This document shows positions 9,169 to 17,823 of a DNA stretch of 64,000 bases, piece after piece. The notes under the pieces were generated by a model, which was given only the letters and a program-made list of their open reading frames with translations, ran no database searches and had not been told where the DNA came from. Numbering within the stretch: position 1 is the first letter of the stretch; every line of letters starts with the position of its first letter. A program made the translations under genes and the position numbers. Origin of the DNA: Jannaschia pohangensis (GTDB taxonomy: Bacteria; Pseudomonadota; Alphaproteobacteria; Rhodobacterales; Rhodobacteraceae); assembly GCF_900113875.1 (NCBI RefSeq), contig NZ_FORA01000008.1, positions 1 through 64,000 of the forward strand, given 5' to 3'.

Positions 9169-12100
9169 GGATCTTCGGCATCATCCCCATCCCCAGTCCG
9201 CGCCGACTGTGGAAGATCAAATGGCTGCGCCGTCCGATCATCTGGCTTGGCCTCGTCATTCTGTGCCTCGCCATCTGGTTCGGCCTGCCACTGATCCCGT
9301 GGTGGCCGATGTCGACGATCTGGCTGCGCGCCACGGTCATCGGGCTGATGCTGACCACGATCTTCACGGTGCAGTTCGTTAAATGGCGCCGACGTCGCAA
9401 GGCCGCTGAGGCTCTCGAAGAGCAACTTGTCGAACGCGCCCCCGTGGGCGACGGCAAGATCCTGGCCGAGCGGATGACCGAAGCGCTGGCCACGCTGAAA
9501 CAGGCGGGCGGGGCGACCTATCTCTATGACCTGCCTTGGTATGTCATCATCGGGCCGCCGGGTGCGGGCAAGACGACGGCGCTGGCCAATGCGGGGATCG
9601 AGTTCCCCGGCTCCAAACCGGATGCCGTCGAAGGCTTCGGCGGCACGCGCAACTGCGACTGGTGGTTTGCCGAAGAAGCCGTCCTGATCGACACCGCCGG
9701 CCGCTATACCACCCAGGACAGCGGGGCCGAGGCGGATGCCGCGTCCTGGACCGCGTTCCTTGACCTGCTGAAAAAGGGCCGCCCGAACCAGCCGATCAAC
9801 GGTGTCATCCTGTCGTTCTCGGTCGAGGACATGATGAACGCTTCCGAGACCGAGATCGCCGCCCATGCCGCCACCGTGCGCGCCCGGCTGGCCGAGATCC
9901 ACGACCGGCTCAAGATCGACTTCCCGGTCTATGTCCTGTTCACCAAGGCCGACCTGATCGCGGGATTCCGCGAATATTTCGCCAGCTTCTCGGCCTCGCG
10001 CAGGCGGAGCGTCTGGGGCGCCACCTTCCAGACCCGCGACCGCAATGCCGAAACCTGGTCCGAAGTGGGCGCACATTTCGACGAGCTGGTGACCCGCCTG
10101 TCGGACGAGACCATCGACCGCATGTCCGAGGAACCCGACGGCGTCAGCCGCATCGCCATTTTCGGCCTGCCCGGCCAGATGGCCCTGATGCGCGAGAACG
10201 TCACCGACTTCCTGCGCCGCGTGTTCGAGCCGACGCGCTACAAGACGAACGCCATTCTGCGGGGGTTCTATTTCACCTCCGGCACGCAGGAAGGCACGCC
10301 CATCGATCAAGTCCTGGGGGCCATGTCGCGGGGCGAGGGGGGCGATGCCCGCGCGTTCCAGCCGTCGTTCTTTTCGGGGCAGGGGAAGTCCTATTTCCTG
10401 CACGATCTGCTGACCAAGGTCATCTTTGCCGAGCGAGATTGGGTCAGCCATGACGCCAAGGCCGTGCGCCGCGCCGCCATCCTGCGGGGTCTGGGTCTGG
10501 GCCTGACGGGGGCGGTGACCGCCGCCGCCATGGTCGCGCTCGGCGTCAGTTTCTGGCGCAACGCGACGCTGGTGAACCAGGTCGAGGCGGATGCCGTATC
10601 TTACTTCGGCGTCGCCCAACCCCGCCTGCAAGAGGCGGTGGTCACCGACCCCGACCCGAACCCCATCATCGGGCCGCTCAACCGGCTGCGCGACGTGACG
10701 GCGGGCTATGCCGATCCGCGCGAACAGGAACTGTGGGAGGGCATCGGCCTCGGTCAGCGCACCCGCCTGAACGCCGCCACCAAGCAGGCCTATTCCGACG
10801 GGCTGGAACGGATGCTGCGGCCCCGCGCGATCCTTCAGGCCGAGACCGATCTGGAGGCCGCGATCCTGGCGCGCGACGTGCCGCGCATCTATCGCCTTCT
10901 CAAGGTCTACCTGCTCCTTGGCGGGAAGCAGGAGGGCGCGTCGGACGATGTGGCCATCCAGTCCTATCTGGGCGAAGTCTGGCGCCAGACCTTCAGCGAT
11001 ATCGGCCAGATCGACGAACGCGAAGCGCTCGAAGGTCATCTGGCGGCGATGCTGGAGCTGGACGACGACCGCCAGATCTCCATCGGGATCGACAGCGAAT
11101 TGGTCGCCGAAGCGCGCGAGGACATCACCGACCTGCCGCTCGCCGAACAGGCCTATGCCGCGATCCGCGACCGCGCGATCAACGCGGGCCTTCTGGACTT
11201 CGACCTGTCCGACCGTCTGGGCCCCGCCACCGCGCGAGTGTTCGAGGTCGCCGACGGCGATATCGAGACGGTCGAAATTCAGGGGCTTTATACGTTCGAG
11301 GGGTACTGGGGGTTCTTCCTTGAAGAGCTGACGAACGCGCGCCAACGCCTTGAAGACGACAAATGGGTTCTGGGCAGCGCGGCAGAGCGGGTCGACTACG
11401 ACGGTCAGCTTGCGGGCCTCGAAGGGCAGTTGCACCAGCTGTACCGCCGCGATTTCGTACAGGTCTGGAACGACATGCTGGACTCGCTGACGCTGGCGCC
11501 CATGGCGCTGGATGCGCCCGGCTTCGACGCCCTGGGCAGTGCTGCGTCGACCACATCGTCGCCCATCCTGATGCTGGCCCAAGCGGTCGAGGAACAGACC
11601 CGCCTGACCCGCATCTACGAGATCATCGACGCGTTGGACCCCGCCGAGATTGCCGCCAACGGCGGCAGTCTGGGCGATTCCATGGGCGATGCCGCTTTCC
11701 GCCGCATCTATCAGCAATCGGGCCTGTTCAGCCGGGTCGTTCTGGACAGCCTGGGCAATCGCGGCAAATCGCAGGAACAGGTGGGCTCCAGCGGATCAGC
11801 CGTGGCCGAAGATGCACAGCGCATTCAGGTCGAACGCATCGCCGCCGCCTTCGAGCAGTGGCACGCACTGGCCCGCGGCGAACGCAACAGCCGCCCCCTT
11901 GACGCGATCCTGAGCATCATCGACGAATTGCGGAACAATCGCCGCCTGGCCCTCACCGCGCCCTCGGCCACGGACGAGCAGGTGTTGCAGACCGTGCTGA
12001 CCCGGCTCACCGGGTCAAACGGGTCGCTTCCGCCGCAACTGGCGGGCTGGCTCAACGAGATGGACCGCGAATTCCGGGCCGTGGCACAGGACGCGACGAT

Positions 12101-12791
12101 GTCCGACCTGAACCGCGCCCTGAACGAGGAGGTGACCCAGTTCTGCGCGCAATTCGTGGCCCCGCTCTATCCCTTCGGCAACGGGCGGCACATCTCGTCG
12201 GGCGTCTTCGGCGAGTTCTTCGGGTCGGGCGGTCGGATGGACCGCTTCTATGGCCAGTGGCTGGCCCCCCACGTCACCCGCACCGCCTCGGGCATCGTGC
12301 CGGTGCCGGGCAGCCCGGTCGGCGAGCGGCTGAACGCCCAGACCCTGCGTCAGTTCGACCGTGCCGAAGCCATCCGCGCTGCCTTCTTCAGCGGCAATTC
12401 GAGCGAGCCGCAGGTCAGCATGTTTTTCACCCACGTCAGCAGCTCGCCGTCGGTCGAGCTGGCGCTGATCAACGTCAACGGCGCCTCGGGGCGGACCGGG
12501 CCGGGCGACCAGCCGGTCAAGCTGGACTGGCCGGGCGAGGGGGCGGGCGTCGTGATCGAGCTGTACCCCCAGGAGCCGGGCCGCGCGTCGGACAAGAAAT
12601 TCGGCGACGGTCGGTGGGCCATCATCGACTTTCTGCGTCAGGGACAGACCCGCGTGAACGGTAACGTGGCAGAGGTCACGCATCAGATCGGCGGGCGCAC
12701 CATCACGTACAAGGTCGAGGTCGACAGCACGACAGTGCCCTTCCTGATGCCCGAACTGGCCGATTTCCAATGCCCGACGTCGCTCGAATGA
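9165..12791 (+). CDS. tssM: T6SS membrane complex protein TssM (IcmF)
   Basis: 1208 residues, full length for TssM. Two transmembrane helices lie near residues 22-68. A cytoplasmic GTPase-like domain follows with Walker A GPPGAGKTTALANAG (about 128-142) and DTAGRY. A third helix near 440-465 leads to a large periplasmic part of IcmF type. TssM spans the periplasm and, with TssL and lipoprotein TssJ, forms the trans-envelope channel. TssJ is not in this window. The intact Walker A suggests an NTP-binding TssM, as in Agrobacterium; many TssM proteins have lost this. It overlaps tssL at its start (4 bp) and tagF at its end (ATGA). Confidence 0.96.
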   Translation: MRIFGIIPIPSPRRLWKIKWLRRPIIWLGLVILCLAIWFGLPLIPWWPMSTIWLRATVIGLMLTTIFTVQFVKWRRRRKAAEALEEQLVERAPVGDGKILAERMTEALATLKQAGGATYLYDLPWYVIIGPPGAGKTTALANAGIEFPGSKPDAVEGFGGTRNCDWWFAEEAVLIDTAGRYTTQDSGAEADAASWTAFLDLLKKGRPNQPINGVILSFSVEDMMNASETEIAAHAATVRARLAEIHDRLKIDFPVYVLFTKADLIAGFREYFASFSASRRRSVWGATFQTRDRNAETWSEVGAHFDELVTRLSDETIDRMSEEPDGVSRIAIFGLPGQMALMRENVTDFLRRVFEPTRYKTNAILRGFYFTSGTQEGTPIDQVLGAMSRGEGGDARAFQPSFFSGQGKSYFLHDLLTKVIFAERDWVSHDAKAVRRAAILRGLGLGLTGAVTAAAMVALGVSFWRNATLVNQVEADAVSYFGVAQPRLQEAVVTDPDPNPIIGPLNRLRDVTAGYADPREQELWEGIGLGQRTRLNAATKQAYSDGLERMLRPRAILQAETDLEAAILARDVPRIYRLLKVYLLLGGKQEGASDDVAIQSYLGEVWRQTFSDIGQIDEREALEGHLAAMLELDDDRQISIGIDSELVAEAREDITDLPLAEQAYAAIRDRAINAGLLDFDLSDRLGPATARVFEVADGDIETVEIQGLYTFEGYWGFFLEELTNARQRLEDDKWVLGSAAERVDYDGQLAGLEGQLHQLYRRDFVQVWNDMLDSLTLAPMALDAPGFDALGSAASTTSSPILMLAQAVEEQTRLTRIYEIIDALDPAEIAANGGSLGDSMGDAAFRRIYQQSGLFSRVVLDSLGNRGKSQEQVGSSGSAVAEDAQRIQVERIAAAFEQWHALARGERNSRPLDAILSIIDELRNNRRLALTAPSATDEQVLQTVLTRLTGSNGSLPPQLAGWLNEMDREFRAVAQDATMSDLNRALNEEVTQFCAQFVAPLYPFGNGRHISSGVFGEFFGSGGRMDRFYGQWLAPHVTRTASGIVPVPGSPVGERLNAQTLRQFDRAEAIRAAFFSGNSSEPQVSMFFTHVSSSPSVELALINVNGASGRTGPGDQPVKLDWPGEGAGVVIELYPQEPGRASDKKFGDGRWAIIDFLRQGQTRVNGNVAEVTHQIGGRTITYKVEVDSTTVPFLMPELADFQCPTSLE

Positions 12792-13378
12792 CGGAAGGTG
12801 CCGCGCCTCTGGCCCTGTTGGGCAAGCACCCCGGTTGGGGCGACTTCCTGCGTCACGGCTGGCCCGCCGGCATGGCCGAGGTGCTGGAGGCCTGGATCGA
12901 CGCGAATTTCGGCACCATCCGCGATGCGACCGATATCTGGGACGCGGCCCGTCCGGTCCGTTTCGCCATCGGCGGCGGCCTGGTGGGCTGTGCCATGGCC
13001 GGAATCCTGCGGTTTTCGCGGGACAGGGTTGGACGCCGATCGCCCCTGATCCTGGCGCATCTGGGGCCCATTCCGGACCCCGCCGACCAGAGCCTCTGGG
13101 ACGGGATCGAGGCGATGGAGCTGACTCCAGGCGAAGCCCTGGCCGAGCGGTTCCCCGAAATCGGGCCGGACGCCTTGACCCCGGTCAGCGCGATCGTCTG
13201 GGCCCTGAACGAAGACGGCGATTTCCCGGCCCTGCTGGAGGCCGCCACCAGGGCGGAACCCCCGGCGGCGGCGGCGGCGCGGTCGCATTGGTGGCGCGTG
13301 GATGCCCCGGCCCTCTGGCTGTCGGTTCCCGGCCTGCCCAACCCCGAGGCGTTGCGCTTCCTCATGGGGAACACCTGA
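12788..13378 (+). CDS. tagF: T6SS-associated regulator TagF
   Basis: 196 residues with the family opening LLGKHPGWGDFLRHG (typical: GK-P-GDFv-R). The start is the ATG at 12788, which overlaps the tssM stop as ATGA; an ATG at 12770 is in frame but would overlap tssM by 22 bp. TagF is a post-translational repressor of T6SS assembly that acts opposite the PpkA kinase through Fha. In Agrobacterium TagF and PppA are fused; here they are separate genes 13 bp apart. Confidence 0.9.
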   Translation: MTEGAAPLALLGKHPGWGDFLRHGWPAGMAEVLEAWIDANFGTIRDATDIWDAARPVRFAIGGGLVGCAMAGILRFSRDRVGRRSPLILAHLGPIPDPADQSLWDGIEAMELTPGEALAERFPEIGPDALTPVSAIVWALNEDGDFPALLEAATRAEPPAAAAARSHWWRVDAPALWLSVPGLPNPEALRFLMGNT

Positions 13379-13391
13379 TGGAGACGCAGTC

Positions 13392-14171
13392 ATGCACCTG
13401 ATCTTCGAGACCGGTGAGCGCACCGACGTCGGCCTGCTGCGCAAGGTCAACGAGGACGCGGCCCTTGCCATGCCGGACAGCGGTCTCTGGGTCGTGGCCG
13501 ACGGCATGGGCGGGCATTCGGCGGGCGATGTCTCCAGCAGGATGATCGTCGATGCGCTGGCCTCCACCGGTCTGCCTGCCAGCGCCGAAGACCTTGTCGG
13601 GCGCGTCATGGACCGGCTGAGCCAGGCCAACACCGGCATCCGGGAGCACGCCGCAACCAATCAGCTTGGCACCATCGGCGCGACCGTCGTCGCCTTTCTG
13701 GTGCAGGATGACGGCGCCCGCGCGCTCTGGTCGGGCGACAGCCGCCTCTATCGTCTGCGCGACGGCCATCTGGACCAGGTCACGCGCGACCACACCGAGG
13801 TCAATGAACTGCTCGACAGTGGCGCGCTGACCCCCGAGGAGGCGGAGCGGTATCCCCGCCGCAACGTCATCACCCGCGCCATCGGCGTCACGGAACTGCC
13901 CCATGTCGAGCTGCTGGAGATCGACGTGCAGCCGGGCGATGTCTGGCTTTTGTGCAGCGACGGGCTGACCGAACATCTTCAGGACTACGAGATCCGGCAT
14001 CATCTGGCAGCCCTGCCGCCGCAAGAGGCCTGCAACGCAATGGTCGCCGATGTGCTGGACCGGGGGGCGCGCGACAATGTCACCGTGATCGCCATCGCGG
14101 CCTCGGCCCCCGAAGTGATCGCCGAGGATGCCGATGAAGTCCCGCTCGAAGGGATCATCCCGGATGTCTGA
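13392..14171 (+). CDS. pppA: T6SS PP2C-family serine/threonine phosphatase PppA
   Basis: 259 residues from the ATG at 13392. PP2C/Stp1 motifs are complete: RKVNEDA, VADGMGGHSAGDVSS with the metal-binding Asp, GDSRLYRL, LCSDGLTEHL and GARDNVTVI. It removes phosphate from T6SS substrates of PpkA (Fha or TssL in studied systems) and so shuts secretion off. Its stop overlaps the preferred ppkA start (ATGTCTGA). The frame stays open upstream as far as 13302, but that extension lies inside tagF and is unlikely to be translated. Confidence 0.93.
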   Translation: MHLIFETGERTDVGLLRKVNEDAALAMPDSGLWVVADGMGGHSAGDVSSRMIVDALASTGLPASAEDLVGRVMDRLSQANTGIREHAATNQLGTIGATVVAFLVQDDGARALWSGDSRLYRLRDGHLDQVTRDHTEVNELLDSGALTPEEAERYPRRNVITRAIGVTELPHVELLEIDVQPGDVWLLCSDGLTEHLQDYEIRHHLAALPPQEACNAMVADVLDRGARDNVTVIAIAASAPEVIAEDADEVPLEGIIPDV

Positions 14172-16236
14172 TTGGCCCCCCACCGAAGACCCCGGCAAGA
14201 AGAAGACGCCCACGGGTCTGGAAGACGACAGCGACTGGGCCGACGACGACCCGGACCGCACACGACTGGCCGAAGACCTGGGCGCGCCGCCCCCCGTCCC
14301 GCAGCCCGGAACGGCCGCCGCCCGGACGACGCATGGCACCGTCAAACTGGGCACGCGGATCAACAACAACTACGAGATTACCGCCGTCCTAAAGGCCGGC
14401 GGCATGGGCGAAGTGTACCGGGGCGAGAACGTCTTCACCCACGACCCCGTGGCCATCAAGCTGGTCAAGCCCGACCTTGCCAACGACGAGAAGATCGCCC
14501 TGATGTTCCGGCGCGAGGCGCGGACCCTGGGCCAGCTCGTCGATGATGCCATCGTGCGCTACTACAACTTCGTCCAGGATCCCGAGATCAACCGCTACTG
14601 CCTCGTGATGGAATTCATCGAAGGCACGCCCCTGTCGGATCTGGTCGAGAACCGTGGTCCGCTTACGGTGGCCGAGGCGCGGGGCCTGATGCGCAGGCTG
14701 GCGTCCGGTCTGGGCAAGGCGCATGCGATGGACGTGGTGCACCGCGACCTGTCGCCCGACAACGTGATGCTGCCCGGCGGCGACCTCAAGGAGGCCAAGC
14801 TGATCGATTTCGGCATCGCCCGTTCGCCGCTGGTGACCGAAGGCACGATGGCGGGGCAATTCGCGGGCAAGTTCAAATACGTCTCGCCCGAACAGCTTGG
14901 CCATTACGACGGCGCCATCGGGCCGGTGACCGATGTCTATGGCCTGGGCCTGTTGATCGCGGCGGCGGTTCGGGGCGAAGCGCTGCCCATGGGCGCGTCC
15001 ATCGTCGAGGCGGTCGAGGCGCGCCGCGCGGTGCCGGACCTGTCGTCCCTGCCGGAAGAATTGCGCCCGATCCTGTCGCACATGCTGCAACCCGACCCGG
15101 CGGACCGGCCGAAGGACATGGCCACCGTGATCGCCATGCTGAACAAGCGGCCCGACACGGCGGCCCCCGTCGCCGAAACACCGGCGGCCCCGGTCGGTGT
15201 GCCCGTGTCGCCGCCGCCCTTCTCGGCCCCGCCGCAAACCGGGTCAGGCCTGCGACTGCCGCCCGGGCCCGGCGCGTTTCAGCAACCGGTCGCGCCGCGT
15301 CAGACCACGCCGCCGCGCAGTCTTGCCGCCGAGGAAGAGGTGGAGCCGAGCAACACCGGCAAACTGCTGGTGGCGCTCGTCATCCTCTTTGCGGGCATCC
15401 TGGGCGGGGCCGGGTTCTATGGCTGGCGCGAGGGTCTGTTCGGTGGCCAGACCGTCTCTGCCCTGCCGGGGACGGGCCCCGTCGAAACTCCGGGCGATCC
15501 GCCGCCCCCGGCCAGCGACACGCGCGAGGGATTCCTCGCCGCCTATCCCGCCGGCTCCTGCGCCTTCGCGCAGCGCCGTGCGACCGGGCCGATGTCTGGT
15601 CTGGTCGAAGGCTTCGGCCTGAACGCCGATTGGTCCGCGCTGCCCGACGCATATGACGCGGCCTTCGGCAGCCGTCCCGACGTGGTCGCGCGCGAATTGA
15701 CGGCGGCCCAATGCGCGGTTCTCGACTTCGTCGCGCCACAGGCCGGCACAGACGGCGGCGCGCCGCTCGAAGTGGTGCTGGACGTTGAGACGTTGGTCAG
15801 CGGCACCGCCTTGACCGGGCGCATCATCGACCCGCTGGCCCGCCCGGTCTGGCTGGCGCTGGTGACGCCCGATGGCAGCGTGTGGAACGTCACCGACCGG
15901 CTGAGCGGTGCCGTGGGTGACCGCCGCGCCCTTCGGGTCGGGCTCGAACTGCCCCCCGGTGGCGAGGCGGCAGGACAGCTTCTGCTGGCGGTTGCCGCGC
16001 CCCGCGCGCTGGCCAGTGCATCGACAGCGGCGGGGGGAACCCCGGCGCAGGACCTACTGCCCCTGATCGCCGCGGAAATCGCGCGCCGGGGCGACGATGT
16101 CGCCGTGTCGCTGGCCCTTGTCACGCTGACACCCCCGGAACAGGCGCCGCAGGAGGTGCCCGGCACCGATGACGCGTCGCAGGATGCACCCGCACCGGAC
16201 GCGCCCGATCCGGCGGCCACTCCGGTCGCCGATTGA
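14164..16236 (+). CDS. ppkA: T6SS serine/threonine kinase PpkA, membrane-anchored, with a periplasmic C-terminal domain
   Basis: 690 residues from the ATG at 14164, which overlaps the pppA stop (an in-frame ATG at 14128 is possible). The N-terminal tail carries DPDRTRL (Thr33), resembling the TssL motifs. The kinase domain, ~70-335, has the glycine loop LKAGGMGEVYRG, catalytic Lys99 (VAIKL), VHRDLSPDN (Asp195) and DFG (Asp215). After a Pro-rich linker, one transmembrane helix spans ~400-420. The periplasmic part contains GSCAFAQ (~466), QCAVLDFV (~516) and SGTALTG (~546), a layout closely matched by the C-terminus of the ExbB/ExbD-linked protein at 54335-55690. PpkA triggers T6SS assembly by phosphorylating Fha or TssL; the outer domain may sense the envelope (inference). 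Confidence 0.93.
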   Translation: MSDWPPTEDPGKKKTPTGLEDDSDWADDDPDRTRLAEDLGAPPPVPQPGTAAARTTHGTVKLGTRINNNYEITAVLKAGGMGEVYRGENVFTHDPVAIKLVKPDLANDEKIALMFRREARTLGQLVDDAIVRYYNFVQDPEINRYCLVMEFIEGTPLSDLVENRGPLTVAEARGLMRRLASGLGKAHAMDVVHRDLSPDNVMLPGGDLKEAKLIDFGIARSPLVTEGTMAGQFAGKFKYVSPEQLGHYDGAIGPVTDVYGLGLLIAAAVRGEALPMGASIVEAVEARRAVPDLSSLPEELRPILSHMLQPDPADRPKDMATVIAMLNKRPDTAAPVAETPAAPVGVPVSPPPFSAPPQTGSGLRLPPGPGAFQQPVAPRQTTPPRSLAAEEEVEPSNTGKLLVALVILFAGILGGAGFYGWREGLFGGQTVSALPGTGPVETPGDPPPPASDTREGFLAAYPAGSCAFAQRRATGPMSGLVEGFGLNADWSALPDAYDAAFGSRPDVVARELTAAQCAVLDFVAPQAGTDGGAPLEVVLDVETLVSGTALTGRIIDPLARPVWLALVTPDGSVWNVTDRLSGAVGDRRALRVGLELPPGGEAAGQLLLAVAAPRALASASTAAGGTPAQDLLPLIAAEIARRGDDVAVSLALVTLTPPEQAPQEVPGTDDASQDAPAPDAPDPAATPVAD

Positions 16237-16273
16237 CCAACGCGACAGCGACATCAAACACAGGGATGGGACG

Positions 16274-17038
16274 ATGACGGACTTTTCGGCAAACCTCGGG
16301 TTTCTCTGGACGGACCGGTCCTTGCCAGACGCCATCCGCGCGGCCAAGGCGGCGGGCTTTCAGGCCGTCGAATGCCACTGGCCCTATGACACGCCGGCCG
16401 GCGAGGTGGCGTCGGCACTGGCCGAAACGGGCCTGCCGATGTTGGGCCTGAACACCAGGCGCGGCTTTCCCGACAAGGGCGACAACGGCCTGGCGGCGAT
16501 TCCGGACCGTCGGGACGAGGCGCGCGCCGCCATCGAGGAGGCCGTGACCTACGCCGCCGCCATCAATGCAGCCAAGGTGCACGTCATGGCCGGTTTCGCC
16601 GCAGGGGAGGCCCCCCATGCCGTCTTTGTCGACAACCTGCGCCATGCCTGCGCGCTGGCCGAACCCCACGGCATCGGCATCCTGATCGAGCCGCTGAACC
16701 GCTACGATGCGCCGGGCTATTTCCTTCAGACCACCGATCAGGCCCGCCGGATCATCGAAGAAGTGGCGGCCCCCAACCTTGCGCTGATGTTCGACTGCTA
16801 TCACGTGCAGCTGACCGAGGGCGATCTGAGCCACCGGCTGGCCGACTTGCTGCCGATCATCGGGCATATCCAGTTCGCCTCTGTCCCCGATCGCGGAGCG
16901 CCGGACCATGGCGAGATCGACTTTGCGCATGTCTTCGGGGTCATCGCCGACCTTGGCTACAACGCGCCGCTTGGGGCGGAGTACAAGCCCGGGCGGCCCA
17001 CGGAGGAGACGCTGGCCTGGATGGCGACCCTGCGCTAA
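16274..17038 (+). CDS. hyi: Hydroxypyruvate isomerase-like TIM-barrel sugar isomerase
   Basis: 254 residues from the ATG at 16274. The sequence fits the Hyi/OtnI branch of the xylose-isomerase-like TIM barrel: FSANLGFLW near the start, AAGFQAVECHWPYD, LIEPLNRYDAPGYFL with a metal-ligand Glu, LMFDCYHVQ, HIQFASVPDRGAPDHGEID and LGAEYKP. Members interconvert hydroxypyruvate and tartronate semialdehyde or isomerise 2-oxo-tetronates. It starts 37 bp after ppkA on the same strand and may be read through from the T6SS operon, but no functional link is apparent. The exact substrate cannot be read from sequence. Confidence 0.85.
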   Translation: MTDFSANLGFLWTDRSLPDAIRAAKAAGFQAVECHWPYDTPAGEVASALAETGLPMLGLNTRRGFPDKGDNGLAAIPDRRDEARAAIEEAVTYAAAINAAKVHVMAGFAAGEAPHAVFVDNLRHACALAEPHGIGILIEPLNRYDAPGYFLQTTDQARRIIEEVAAPNLALMFDCYHVQLTEGDLSHRLADLLPIIGHIQFASVPDRGAPDHGEIDFAHVFGVIADLGYNAPLGAEYKPGRPTEETLAWMATLR

Positions 17039-17093
17039 CGGACCGGACCTTCCGAGCCCTTTTCGGGAACCCGTCTTGTGCAATCCGTCATTC

Positions 17094-17111
17094 TGACCTA
17101 TATGTTGGTCA
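17094..17111. promoter_or_regulatory. Inverted repeat in the toxin-antitoxin promoter, probable auto-operator
   Basis: TGACC and GGTCA arms flank TATATGTT, which could serve as a -10 element, 20 bp before the antitoxin start. Antitoxins of this type repress their own promoter by binding such palindromes. The AGGAAGGACAGAGG just downstream gives a strong ribosome site. Confidence 0.5.
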
Positions 17112-17130
17112 TAACCAGGAAGGACAGAGG

Positions 17131-17370
17131 ATGCAGATCGCCATCGCCGAAGCAAAGGCCCAGTTCGCCGAATTGATCCGTCGCGCCGAAGCGGGCGAGG
17201 CGATCGAGCTGACGCGCTATGGCCGCCCGGTGGCGCGGATCCTGGCGGCGGATCGCCCCGTGAGCCGGTCTCTGATCGGCGCGATGGAGGGGGCGTTTAC
17301 CTTGCCCGACGACATGTTCGACGGCGACGCGGACATCGCCGCCGCTTTCGGGAAAAGCCTGGCCGACTAG
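17131..17370 (+). CDS. Type II antitoxin, Phd/YefM (VapB-like) family
   Basis: 79 residues opening MQIAIAEAKAQFAELIRRAE, the Phd/YefM DNA-binding fold, followed by GEAIELTRYGRPVARIL, the classic second half of that domain. The C-terminal ~30 residues, acidic and Phe-rich (MFDGDADIAAAFGKS), would wrap and block the PIN toxin. Its stop TAG is directly followed by the GTG of the toxin, so the two are cotranslated. The pair may stabilise the replicon by post-segregational killing (inference). Confidence 0.9.
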   Translation: MQIAIAEAKAQFAELIRRAEAGEAIELTRYGRPVARILAADRPVSRSLIGAMEGAFTLPDDMFDGDADIAAAFGKSLAD

Positions 17371-17739
17371 GTGCGGCTCCTCCTCGACACCCATGTGCTG
17401 CTTTGGGCGGTCCTGCGCGATCCGCGTCTGACCCAGGCACAAACGAACGCCATCTCGAACGGCGAGCTTTACCTGTCGTCGGCCAGTGTCTGGGAAATCG
17501 GGATCAAGCGGGCACTCGGCAAGCTCGACGTTCCGGATACGCTCTTCGATGTGGCTGTCGATGCCGGGTGCCGCCCGCTTCCCATCTCATGGACACATGC
17601 GCAGGCGGCGGCGGCGCTGCCGATGCATCACGCGGATCCCTTCGACCGGATGCTGATCGCGCAGGCGCTCTGCGAAGGGCTGTCGATCGCCACGTCGGAC
17701 GGCAAGTTCGCGGCCTACGGCGTGGATCTTGTCGCCTGA
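17371..17739 (+). CDS. PIN-domain ribonuclease toxin (VapC-like)
   Basis: 122 residues from a GTG abutting the antitoxin stop. PIN acidic residues are present: Asp in LLLDTHVLLWA, Glu in SASVWEIGIKRALGKL, and Asp in HHADPFDRMLIAQA, with the final Asp in ATSDGKF. The family cleaves RNA (tRNA or rRNA) when freed from its antitoxin. It is the short PIN form with the SASVWEI signature, usually paired with Phd-type antitoxins. It appears intact. Confidence 0.9.
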   Translation: MRLLLDTHVLLWAVLRDPRLTQAQTNAISNGELYLSSASVWEIGIKRALGKLDVPDTLFDVAVDAGCRPLPISWTHAQAAAALPMHHADPFDRMLIAQALCEGLSIATSDGKFAAYGVDLVA

Positions 17740-17823
17740 AATCGGACGCGGATCTCGGCCACCCGTAATGTTCGAATAATATCCATGTGATCAGAGGCGC
17801 GGGCAACCACAAGGCCAGGCCCA

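Noticed and set aside
8805-11717. 970-residue minus-strand frame over tssL/tssM
   Set aside because: Antisense to complete T6SS genes, no recognisable domain.
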